From assembly GCA_026874595.1 (NCBI GenBank), contig CM049311.1, positions 62,209,453-62,273,452 of the forward strand: a DNA stretch of 64,000 bases, written 5' to 3'. This DNA comes from Sipunculus nudus. Lineage: Eukaryota > Annelida > Sipuncula > Golfingiida > Sipunculidae. Below, one piece after another: positions 1 to 10,215 of this stretch. The position numbers and the translations under genes are program-made. Every line of letters starts with the position of its first letter. Within the stretch, counting starts at the first letter, position 1. The notes below the pieces were generated by a model, which did no database searches, was not told where the DNA came from, and saw only the letters and a program-made list of their open reading frames with translations.

Positions 1-1687
1 AATAACACAGTCATATTTGTGAGTCATTATGGTCACCAGAGCAACTCACAAATGCCTCTCAACTTAAAAGTCTAAAATAGGACTGATATCACTTTATTGA
101 AACAGCCCCAGAAAAATAAACAAAGATGCAAACGTGAATTGATCAGTAAAAACTGTGATGTGTCAGCTAGTCAAGTTACACATTATGCCCTAACCATAAA
201 CATGCTTCACATTTTCCACAATACTGGGGTGCAAGTACCATAATGAAACTGATCAATTCTATCCAGTGAATTTTACTCATGAATATATCATGCTACATGG
301 CAATATAAACATGCAAGCCATTACTGGAGTTATTGTAAATTAATATTGAAATGTGTACTAAACTGCCACACGATATGATATCAGTATCACCAGTGTGTAT
401 TCTGTACATGGTTTATCAGATTAATGAACAGATAACAACACGGGGAGCCTGAAGATCTTCAGACTACTTCCTCAATCTCTCACAAACAAATAATGAAATC
501 AATTACTAATATCTACCTGAATAACCAATAAACACGTTAGTACTGTGGAAATGGCAAAATGGCAAAGATCCTCAAGTCTTTCAATGAAAATATGTTAACC
601 ATCTGTAATGTGGTATTTCTTGAACAACAATAAAATAATGAATGTTCAAATTTGATAAATATTATTACTTAATATCTAAATAAATGGTGAAATGCAGCAT
701 GAAAAAGTCATAAAACCTGGGCTAAAATGATTGAAAAGTAGGTTGGTAATATTCTTCGCACCATATAAAATTATCATATCTAGTTAATATATATTAGACT
801 GAACTCTGGTAAAAGAACTATACCAAAGACTATACAGTCCCTATTTTAACTTCATTATTTGGTACCCATTCATTCCCAATATAAGGGTGCTGCCAAAGAG
901 CAAAAATTTCTTTGTTAGTTTATTTTATTTATTTAGACTCACTCACTATCTGCTATTAACTATGTGGAGGTGTAAAGATTTAAATTCATCCATATTCCAG
1001 AACTATCACTATTGTAAGGGCAGTGTGCACAATAGCATATGACAGTGTTCTGACATAATTTTAATTGTGCTCAATTTCTTTCATCAAAATCAGCCCCTCA
1101 ATCATCTGCCACTCTTGCCCATCACCAATGTTTCTTGTAAGCCTGAAGCTGGTGAGAAAATGAGGTTTTACTGCATATACATATCATTAAAGGTGTGATA
1201 TAACAACTGAGTCAGAGGATCAGTTTTAGCTTGGTGGGTTGCAAATGTAAGCTTTGTGCCAGGTGGCAGAAGCTCGTCCCGGCTACCCCTGACCGACATG
1301 GCTATAAGTTATAACCCGGCAGAGGATACCTTGTGACAATGGTATTTCACAATTTCATATTGTTCTGGTTTCCTCTGGTTTGCTGGTGAATATTATACCA
1401 GTTGACAGAATGATTCAATATAAAGCCCTGACCCGTGTTACTGTTAGCCACACTTCTGAGGTTGGCTTGGACAAACTTGGCTGATTTTAGTAGGCTGCCA
1501 ACTTTCATGGCTAGACTCTGCAAAATGTTGGCTGGCCTCAATTGTCTTGAAAGAAATCAAAACTTGGTAATGCTACAAAGTAATTGTTTTATTTAAAGTG
1601 AGTTGGTTTTCTCTATGTGCTAAACACTTAAGGAGTCATGTCAATAACTTATAGCCCTGATTTACCTTAAGTATTATAGTCCTTATT
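1..1687. other. AT-rich sequence, no feature seen
   Basis: This stretch is AT-rich with no long open frame, no convincing splice-bounded exon and no recognisable repeat end. A short GC-richer patch near 1255-1330 has no coding signature. It is best read as intron or intergenic DNA. Confidence 0.5.
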
Positions 1688-1717
1688 GTATCCGCCAAAA
1701 CAGAGTTTTGCGGATAC
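1688..1717 (-). other. 3' terminal hairpin of family A (A1)
   Basis: GTATCCGC pairs with GCGGATAC and the inner AAAAC pairs with GTTTT around an AGA loop, leaving one unpaired C on the left arm. The same hairpin in A2 (3783-3812) has its unpaired base on the other arm, so the structure is kept while the bulge moves. Confidence 0.8.
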
Positions 1718-2867
1718 TATGTTTTCAGCTGCACGCCGCCGCCGCGGCGTAGATTTCCGGAGAACTCCTCCATAACCGCTGGGCGGAATTTTACGAAACC
1801 CGGGATTAGGTTCGGGTCACATGTGAACTGCTGCGCCCCGATTTTGTTTTGACCTCTGACCTTTCCTCTGCGCTCTGCGTCCGTTTGTGCGTCTGTTTCC
1901 ACACATAAACCCACATATCTCGGGAACCGTTTGACGGATCAGGAAAATTTTTTTGCACAAATGTAGCCCTTGGAGAGCTTTATAACATACACAAAAAATG
2001 GTGGCACCACCTGCAACCATGTTTGCACAGTGTCCATCTGTTCGTCTGCCTTGGGTTAAAATCACTCATATCTCTGCAGTGACTTGACTAATTCACCTGA
2101 AATTTGGCATGCGTATACATCCTGGATAGCTTTTCTGATTTTATGACAGGTGGCACCACCTACATTCACATTTACGCTGCAGACATCCCAGCTCATATCT
2201 CGGGAACCGTTTGATCGATCAGTAAATTTTTTTTTGCACAAATGTAGCCCTTGGAGAGCTTTATAACATACGCAAAACTGGTGGCGCCACCTACAGCCAT
2301 TTTTGCACAGCTCCTGTCTGTTTGTCTGCCATGGGATAAAATCACTCATATCTCGGCAGTGGTTTGACATATCTGGCTAAAATTTTGCAGGTTTATACAT
2401 TCCCGACAGCTCTCTTGATTTTATGACAGGTGGAGCCACCTGCATTCTAGTTTATGCAGCAGACATCCAAGCTCATATCTTGGGAACCGTTTGACCGATT
2501 GAGCCAAAGTTTTGCATGTGTATAGTTCTCACATAGCTCTTTATCATACGCAAAACTGGTGCCGTCACCTGCAACCATTTTTGCTCAGCGTCCATCTGAT
2601 TGTCTGCCACGGGCTAAAATCACTCATATACATGTAGTGGTTTGACTTATCTGCCTTAAATTTTGCATATGTATACAACTGGGATGGCTTTCTGGATTTT
2701 GTGGTAGGGGGGGCAACCTTCATACACAATTTGGCTGCAGACATCCATGCTAATATGCAACACTTCACTATTTCCCCTTGCCACTTAATCCATGCCTCAC
2801 TTCACCCGTTCCACTCTGATTTAGGCGGATACACGTAGTCGCTTGTCGACTACCCATATTCTAGTTT
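1688..2867 (-). mobile_element. Family A Helentron-like non-autonomous element, copy A1
   Basis: In element orientation (minus strand) the 5' end lies at 2867 with the motif AAACTAGAATA. A hairpin follows at 2835-2853, with arms GTAGTCG and CGACTAC. The 5' STIR is at 2824-2832 (GGCGGATAC on the plus strand). The interior holds alternating modules with palindromes related to GGTGGCGCCACC. A GC-rich CGG-type patch lies at 1733-1750. The 3' end is a hairpin at 1688-1717 with arms GTATCCGC and GCGGATAC, and AAAAC/GTTTT pairing inside. The STIR complementarity and terminal hairpins match Helentron-associated (HINE, pearl-like) elements. No protein is encoded. The family name is inference; the ends and modules are visible in the sequence. 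Confidence 0.75.
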
Positions 2868-2934
2868 ACCTTACTTTAACTTTAATTTTCCACTCATAGG
2901 ACAGCTTGATTGACAAAAATGTAAAGTGAAAGTT
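2868..2934. other. Spacer between inverted copies A1 and A2
   Basis: This is about 67 bp of AT-rich sequence separating two family A elements that face each other 5' end to 5' end. The flanks are partly complementary (TTAAAGTTAAAG-like on one side, GTAAAGTGAAAG on the other), so the inverted repeat may reach into the spacer. Confidence 0.6.
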
Positions 2935-3812
2935 AAACTTAGAATATGGGTAGTCCACAAGTGACTACCTGTATCCACCAAAATTAGAGTGGAACAGGTG
3001 AAGTGAGGCATGGAGTGAGTGGCAAGGGGAAATAGAGTGAGTTGGATGTCTGCAGCCGAAATGTATATGTAGGTTGGCCATCTACCACAAATCTAGAAAG
3101 CTGCCAAAGTTGTATACAAATGCAAAATTTTAGGCAGAAAAGTCAAACCACTACATGTATATGAGTGATTTTATCTCACAGCAGACAAACAGAAGGACTT
3201 GTGCAAAAATTGTGGCAGGTGGCGCCACCAATTTTGTATAATGAGAAAGCTATGTGAGATCTATACACATGCAAAATTTCAGGGGGATATGTCCAACCAG
3301 TCCTGACATATGAGCTTGGATGTCTGCAGCGTGAATGTGAATGTAGGTGGTGCCACCTGTCATAAAATCAAGAAAGCTATCCAGGATGTATAAGCATGCC
3401 GAATTTCAGGTGAATTAGTCAAACCACTGCAGAGATATGAGTGATTTTAACCCAAGGCAGATGAACAGATGGACACTGTGCAAACATGGTTGCAGGTGGC
3501 GCCACCATTTTTTGTGTATATTATAAAGCTATCCAAGGGCTACATTTGTACAAAAAAATTTTTCCTGACCGTTCAAACAGTTCCCTAGATATGTGGGTTT
3601 ATGGAAACAGACGCACAAATGGATGCTGGGCAGAGAGGAAAGGTCAGAGGTCAACGCATATTGGTTAAGCACCAGTTCACATGTGACCCTATAATTGGTG
3701 TAAGTTTTGGAAAAATCCGTCCAGTAGTCTCAGGAGTCCCAGGAAACAAAAGCGGTGGCGGCGGAACCCGGTCAAAAACTTAGTATCCGCAAAACTTAGT
3801 TTTGGCGGATAC
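2935..3812 (+). mobile_element. Family A Helentron-like element, copy A2
   Basis: It starts near AAACTTAGAATATGGG. The 5' hairpin is slightly degraded (GTAGTCC against GTGACTAC). The STIR near 2970-2979 reads GTATCCACC, with one change. Modules carry palindromes at 3218-3229 (perfect GGTGGCGCCACC), 3346-3357 (one change) and 3495-3506 (perfect), spaced 128 and 149 bp. A GGCGGCGG patch lies at 3752-3762. The 3' hairpin is at 3783-3812. It is the inverted neighbour of A1 and shorter than it, lacking at least one internal module. No coding capacity is seen. Confidence 0.75.
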
Positions 3813-4288
3813 AATAATCAAGGACTAGTTATAGACAGTAGTAAATGATAGTTCTTAAACAGATACTGAGGTGTATATCTTGGTAGTTTGATCTTCAACT
3901 TAGTTATTCACTGGAGCAGCTTCATCAGTCAACTAACCTCAGACTACCCTTGTATAAGCTAACTTGTGGGTTTTATCTATTTGTAAACCATAATTTTTAC
4001 TCATGTCTGACCAGGCTGCACAAACTCAGCTCACTTTACCTTAAATTTGGTGGCAACCTAAGGTTAGATTGGCACGATTTGAGCCTGTATCTACTAACAA
4101 TGGCACAAAAAGGCAATGGCACTGGGGTGCAATTCCTGATCACTGAGGTACTGCAATATTGAGCATGGTCCAAGTTGACTGGTTGGCCTGGGCATGATGG
4201 CACTGGTAGTCCTACACAGAATTTCCTTCCTGGTTCTAAGGGAAGCAGTAACACAATTTTACTACATCCCTAAACCATGGTCCATCAG
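3813..4288. other. AT-rich sequence, no feature seen
   Basis: There is no repeat end or credible coding segment. The first ~15 bp after the A2 hairpin (AATAATCAAGGACTA) mirror the flank of A1 and may belong to the element. Confidence 0.4.
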
Positions 4289-4746
4289 TAGGGTTGGGAT
4301 GATAACCGATATCTGGGATTATCACGATATCTGACAGCTGTGATAATTGTATCGTTTCCTTCCCTGTTACTGTGATATCATGATATGCTTATTTGTCCAC
4401 AGTTTCTGAACACACACATGCCCTTTTAGGGTTAATACCAAGAGGTTATGACATCACCAGTGTCTTTCTGTGTTCAGGAAATCATAATTTTTCAAGGATG
4501 ACATTTATTTTAATATGGGTATGTTCAAAATGATAGCGGTGGACAAACTGACAGAATCACATCTGAAAACTGGTGATTTGCCTGCTTGTAAGTTGTCCAA
4601 CATGGTAGATAACACTGACATTTGTGATATGGCGTCAAATGCTAAAGTACTCTTGCCAGATACTAATATTATGATACCATGATATATCACAATAAATTCT
4701 ATTTCATTATCATTATATATAGAAAAGTGATTTCATCCCAACCCTA
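4289..4746. mobile_element. hAT-type MITE with 14-bp TIRs and 8-bp TSD
   Basis: The left end TAGGGTTGGGATGA (4289-4302) is the exact reverse complement of the right end (4733-4746). The flanking octamers TCCATCAG (4281-4288) and TCCACCAG (4747-4754) differ at one base and look like an 8-bp target-site duplication. An 8-bp TSD and TIRs starting with a (C/T)AGGG-like motif are hallmarks of the hAT superfamily. The 458-bp interior is AT-rich, has no transposase, and has further inverted GATATC-rich sequence near both ends. Confidence 0.85.
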
Positions 4747-7700
4747 TCCACCAGACTTTCATACCTCAGTCAGGGGTTTTATGTTTTATATAGTTACTGG
4801 CAGGTCACTTGGTTGGTTTTTCCACTGAAAGGTTAGAAACATTTTTTGAAGAAATTTGTTGGAGGGTTAGGGCCACACACAAGAAACAATCCATTACATT
4901 TTGCAGGTATAATCGTGATCACCATAATTCCCCCTGATTGAAAATGTGATCACAGATTCAACAGTGCTGGGGAATAATGGTCAAATGGCATCATATAAAC
5001 AACTCCAATAAGTTGCTGAAGAAGTCTTTCAGTTATGACAGGATTAATTCTCTTGGCTACACTGTGACCAAACAGTGCTTGGGTTGTGCAAGGCACAAAA
5101 ATGTTGTGTTTTCTAATATTTCATTTGATCTTTTTGCAGGAACTTACAAAAAGGAAAAGTATTAATTTTACTCCAAAATAATTTCTTGATATATTTGTTT
5201 CTAAGAACAGTTTTGAGCTTAGCTGCATGTATAATGTGACTAAAAAAGAACACGGAATGGAATAAACAATAACTATGTGACAGTTTAGTAATAGATATGA
5301 CTAGGACTCCATAAATATCTTCAATTAAGCCCCATGGAGCCAAAGTTCTTCAGATTGCTACCTGCTGACCATGTACATTTATTTCTGACTGGTCTAAAAT
5401 TAAACAAGCAAATTTGTTGAATTTATGTTTCTGCCTCTTGTTTTTTTTTAGGTTTCTGTGATCTTCATGCTTGCCTTTAGTTTTTATTTTCCCCGATGAT
5501 GTCTCCACATTGTCATAGTGCCTGTATTTTAGTTGTGAATTGCGAACCAAAAGGGAAAATTTTTTGTTGTTTTTGAGCAGGTGATAATAAATTTTCAGAC
5601 AGACACTCCAAAACCAATCCCAACCAAGGAATGCATGAGAGCAATCAATGACCCAAATCTGAATAAAATCAGATAATATTAAGGAAAGTTATCTAAAGAA
5701 AATGATAACCTGATGGACAGACAGACAGACCCAAATCAATATCCCTCTATCTGCAGAAGCTGGGTACAATAATGTACTTCCTCTCATACATACAAACAAA
5801 CCTCTGTATATATACATGAATATAACAGCAACTGCTCAAATGTTCTTTAGTGATACAGCCTTCAAAATGTATTAAATCCAAAATGACTGCATGGTGGCCA
5901 TATTGGATTTCTGAAGTACACATCCTCTCTTCATGAAACATTTGGTAGCCATCACTGTTGAGATAATGTACCTGTGCAAAACAGTGAGACAGATGAACTG
6001 ACAGGTCTACAGAAAACCTGATCAGTTTTCAGCAGCCAACCAGGTAGGGACCTAACAACGTAACCTTGTTGGTGGAAGTACGGTAATATTCTGATAACCC
6101 TTCATTTACAGCCTGCTGAGCAATGATTCTCACTTAATCCACACTAACCACCAGTTTCTATTCCCTCCACTAATACTGTCAGATATCCCTGGGGGACAAT
6201 TCATCTTAAAACTCAACCCATGCATCAGACTGTCAATACCAGACCTAATCCAGTTCCATATAACTTACTTTACCCACTGGAACTTAATTATAACAGAAAA
6301 ACATATTGCAAGAAAGGATCTCCTGTTGCATAGCAACCTGCTTTCTCATACTTATGTCAAGCTATAGCCTTGTGATAGTGTTTCAAGTGCTCTTGTTCAG
6401 ATCAAAATTCAGCAGGTCAGATATTTTAAAAGGAACCACATGATACCATGATTAATGGTTTAACCATAATCTGAAATCAAGTATTTGTTTATACATGGCT
6501 TCAAAACAATAGGCATTAAAACTACTTTCACCACTGCTGATACATTTGACTCTATATTTCATATGACTATCAGCCAACATATTATTTATAGTTACTGTAT
6601 TATAAACAAAAGTTCAGTTTAACAAATTCTGTCAACAATAAAGATATCAATACCAAAACTAAATTTCCACACATCAGTTTTCTTTTTACAGATTCAGAAC
6701 CTTTGCACTCTCTTTGGCATTCCTTAGCAATGCCAACTTTAAAAAGATATATGTAGTGCTTGTAGAATTCAAAATATTTGTCATAAATAAAATCTGCAGT
6801 TCTGTCAAAGTAAGTCGCCACTTGATATATTGCCAAAGATCACGAGAACTGTTAAAGGCATGCTTTAAAAGTCAAACAGTTTCAATTTAAAGTAAATACA
6901 GTGGCAGGTAGAAGTATCATGACACCTATAAGGCCTTACGTTGCACAGATCAGTGCTATGATTCTCATCTGGATACAAACAAATTCCACAAGGAAATGAC
7001 ATTGGAAAACCTGACTGCACCCAAGAGCCTGTATATCCCCTCCCCCCCCCCCCCTCCAAAAAAAAAAAAAAAAATCTGCATCATTAAATTTAGATGATTA
7101 TCAAGATCCTGATACAACTTTGGTGTGTTGTATGTAAGTTTAGGAAATACTTTGAATCCAAGCCAAAGAGAATTTAAATGCATGTCATGGTTCACTTACT
7201 CAAAGGCTGCATCACAGGTCAGCTTGCAAGAACAAATACAGGTCCAATTCGGTCATACCTGTGCATGTACACTGGGCTAATTTCACTCCCCTTGTTTTGA
7301 ATTGGGATTGGCCAGCTTCAATTAGCTTGCAAAGGTATATATTCTCTTAAACAAAAACATGGTACATGGTCCAGATTATATTTATAAATTTAAAGCATTG
7401 TTAACCTAATCCTCCATGAAATTTTTTCAGACTCATTCATAACAGACCCAGCAACCAATGAAAGCAAAATCACATTGAATTATTTCTGCTTGCAGCTGAT
7501 GGTAGTAAATAAACATAGCTCCAGGGTTTCTAACTTATAGCTTTGAAGCAACATATACATGTATATTGCAATTCAAGAAATCTCACCAGTACTCAGTCAC
7601 AGAAGCATTGATATGAGGTAGATTTCACTCAGATCTACTTCACACTACAGAGTATCTCTCTGATACAATACACAAGTTCCAGATGTTCTGAGCCTGTCTG

Positions 7701-8307
7701 CAAAACTGTAACAACCATGAACAGGCTAAAGGAAAGTAGCAGCTAGCCCAACAACCTCTTTGTTTTTACTACATACAATGGTTCACTGGGAGGCTGCCAC
7801 CAATGTGTGAGTGTATGCTGCAAGCTACCAGCAGCCAATGGCCACAGACATTATCCTTGCTATGCATGAACATTACAGTTGCTTAAAACAGTGTAAAGAA
7901 CACAGGTGAACTGCAGCTGATCACAGCCAGATCTGTTACTCTTGTATCCTTTTAGAAGCTTTGACCATTCATTAAATCTCTGGATAATTCCAAATCTTCT
8001 GTTCTAGCTCAATAAAGGAGAGGTTAAAATTTCTATCCCTGTCTCTGTGTACACCACATTAAACCAACAAATTTATATGTAGATACCCTATAATGTATTC
8101 AAAGGATAGATTTTATTTTCCGATATACTGACTATACAGTCGTGATTCACCAGCAAGTTATGATAAGAAGCAACATTCTGCAATACTCCCCCCCCCCCCC
8201 CTTCCTTACAGTGTTACATATATTCATTTTTCTGGTGCCTGTTTTGCCTCAAAATACAACCAGCTTGGGTCCATGAGGATCTTGGGTGCAGAAACATGTT
8301 TAGAACA
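4747..8307. other. AT-rich sequence with mononucleotide tracts, otherwise no feature seen
   Basis: I see no gene or complete repeat in this 3.5 kb. Two low-complexity patches occur: a C-run joined to an A-run at about 7038-7074, and a C-run at about 8188-8201. Short open frames here lack splice context and coding composition. Confidence 0.5.
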
Positions 8308-8309
8308 TA

Positions 8310-8745
8310 CTGTGGTTGCCTTTTTGTTCGCGAGGGTTTTAATTTCGCGATATTCGCGAATGGGAAATAATCGTGAAAATGAAACCCTCGGGAATAATCG
8401 GCCAATTGAGAATGTTCTTCTTATTTAGTGTAATCAATACTTGTATGGTAATAGGTTAGAACAGAGAATTTTTTTAATAAATTACATCCTTGCAGGTATA
8501 GGGAAATTTAAACTTTAAACTTGAACTAAACCACCTATGCTGTGTGTACTGGCCCATCATTATATAAGAAAATGTCACAAATGCATGACCTATTCTCATT
8601 TTATAAAACACAAAGGTATATGGTTTTGCCAAAGATTTGATATACTAGTAGGTTCTTGTGAGATCACGAAAATGAAACCCTCGCAAAACATTAAAAATGG
8701 AAAAATCGCGAAATTTCAGCCTCGCGAATATGAAGCCAACCACAG
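8310..8745. mobile_element. MITE with imperfect ~40-bp TIRs and TA target duplication
   Basis: The left end begins CTGTGGTTGCC and runs into a TTCGCGAGGG-type sequence. The right end, read inward on the minus strand, begins CTGTGGTTGGC and also runs into a TTCGCGAGG sequence. The ends are flanked by TA at 8308-8309 and 8746-8747, as expected for Tc1/mariner-like insertion. The interior contains more inverted copies of the CG-rich TTCGCGA words and no open frame. A second partial copy lies at 29231-29320. Superfamily assignment from the TA alone is tentative. Confidence 0.65.
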
Positions 8746-8872
8746 TAAATCTTCCACAAGATACTTGGTCTACCTGACCCTGGTGGCAATTTATATCTAA
8801 CTGGAGTGCTACTTCGCCTTGACCAGAGATCTGAAATTGCTAGCCTAAATTTCTATGTTCATTGATTAAACA

Positions 8873-8917
8873 AACAAGGGACCCATGGGTCATGGCGCTC
8901 AGCTGTTAAATATGATG
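8873..8917 (+). mobile_element. Family B element B2, 5' terminal segment
   Basis: This is the 5' end of a family B element: AACAAGGGACCCATGGGTCA with the perfect palindrome GACCCATGGGTC, then the STIR GCTCAGCTG at 8897-8905. It runs into TTAAATATGATG and is cut by insertion of family C at about 8918. The element resumes near 10212. Alignment by eye to the intact copy at 43575 (TTATATATGATTAAAAAATATGATTTAG) supports one interrupted element. Confidence 0.8.
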
Positions 8918-10215
8918 AAACAAGGACTACAGGCCTAATGCGAACCTGTGCAAAGTTTGGGAGTATGAATGGAGGTTTATTTTTAAAATTTAATATTGAT
9001 CCTTTTAAGTCCTGCATATCTACCTTAGTCATTATGATTTCAGCAAAATGGACATTTCGGACCTGCAAGTTTCAGACTAGGACATTTTAAAACTAGAATA
9101 TGGGTAGTCAACAAGCGACTATGTGTATCAGCAGAAATCAAGAGTGGGACGGGTGAAGTGAGGCATGGATTAAGTGGCAAGGGGAATAGAGTGAGGTGTG
9201 TTGCAAATTAGCATGGATGTCTGCAGCGTAAACATGAATGTAGGTGGTGCCACCTGTCATAAAATTGAGAAAAATGTGCAGGATGTATAAACGTGCAAAA
9301 TTTCAGGTGGATAAGTCAAACCACATATATGATATATATATTCATATGATAAAGAGCTATGTGAGATCTATGCACATGCAAAATTGTCCAAATCAGTCAA
9401 ATGGTTCTCGAGATACGAGCTTGGCTGTCTGCAGCGTAAACTAGCACATAGGTGGCACCACCTGTCATAAAATCCAGAAAGCTGTCCAGGATGTATTAAC
9501 CTGCAAAATTTCAGGTGGAACGGTCAAACCACTGCTGAGATATGAGTAATTTTATCCCAAGGCAGATGAACAGATGGATGCTGTGCATAAGTGGTTGCAG
9601 GTGGCACCACCATTTTTAATGTATGTCATAAAGCTATCAAAGGGCTACACTTGTGCAAAATTTTAAGCCTGATCAGTCGATTCCCTAGATATGCGGGTTT
9701 ATGTGTGAAAACAGACGCACAAATGGACGCTGGGCAGCGAGGAAAGGTCAGAGGTCAACCAAAAATGAGGGTGCAGCAGTTCACATGTGACCTGATGATA
9801 AACTGATTCACTTAAAATGCAAACCAAGTTTTATCAAACAGTAGAAAGATAGAGTTCCAATAATCTGGGAATTCTGCATCTAAACATTGTGTCTAGACGT
9901 CTAGAGATTGTTCCAGGGATCATTTCTGTGAAATATTGGACAATTTGGCTGGACAGTTTCAGAGAAGAAGATTTTTAAAGGTTTTTAAGCTTTTTCTCTA
10001 TTAAATCTAAATTAATGCAGATACCCAATAATAAGCTCCAGGGCACCAAGTTTCACATGTGACTAATTCTTACATGTAATGTAGAGCTGCTAGCTCGGAT
10101 GGTTACCGACTTACAGCCATGGACGGCGGAAACCCAGCCCTGGACGGCGGACTGCTGACGGCGGACGATGGACGGACGACGCTGCGCCATCGCATAAGCT
10201 CACAGGTTCGCTAAA
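8918..10215 (+). mobile_element. Family C Helentron-like element (C_a), carrying a nested family A copy
   Basis: The 5' end is AAACAAGGACTACAGGCCTA, with an AGGCCT-type palindrome, then the STIR GCGAACCTGT at 8940-8949. The sequence up to 9089 matches the family C copy at 25402. A family A element interrupts it at 9090-9800. Family C resumes, and a GGACGGCGG-rich microsatellite-like patch at about 10118-10180 precedes the 3' STIR ACAGGTTCGC at 10202-10211, the exact reverse complement of the 5' STIR. It then ends in CTAAAA. No coding sequence. Confidence 0.8.
9090..9800 (+). mobile_element. Family A element, copy A3, nested in family C
   Basis: It starts AACTAGAATATGGGTAG with hairpin arms GTAGTCA and GCGACTAT-like. 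The STIR is degraded. Internal modules carry palindromes near 9245 (GGTGGTGCCACC), 9452 and 9600 (both GGTGGCACCACC). It breaks off near TTCACATGTGACC without the 3' hairpin, so it is 3'-truncated. Flanks on both sides are family C sequence, which shows that A inserted after C. Confidence 0.75.

Noticed and set aside
1717-3783. Short frames in families A1 and A2 with similar peptides
   Set aside because: The similarity follows from the DNA repeat modules. Frames are interrupted and differ between copies, so no selection on protein is evident.
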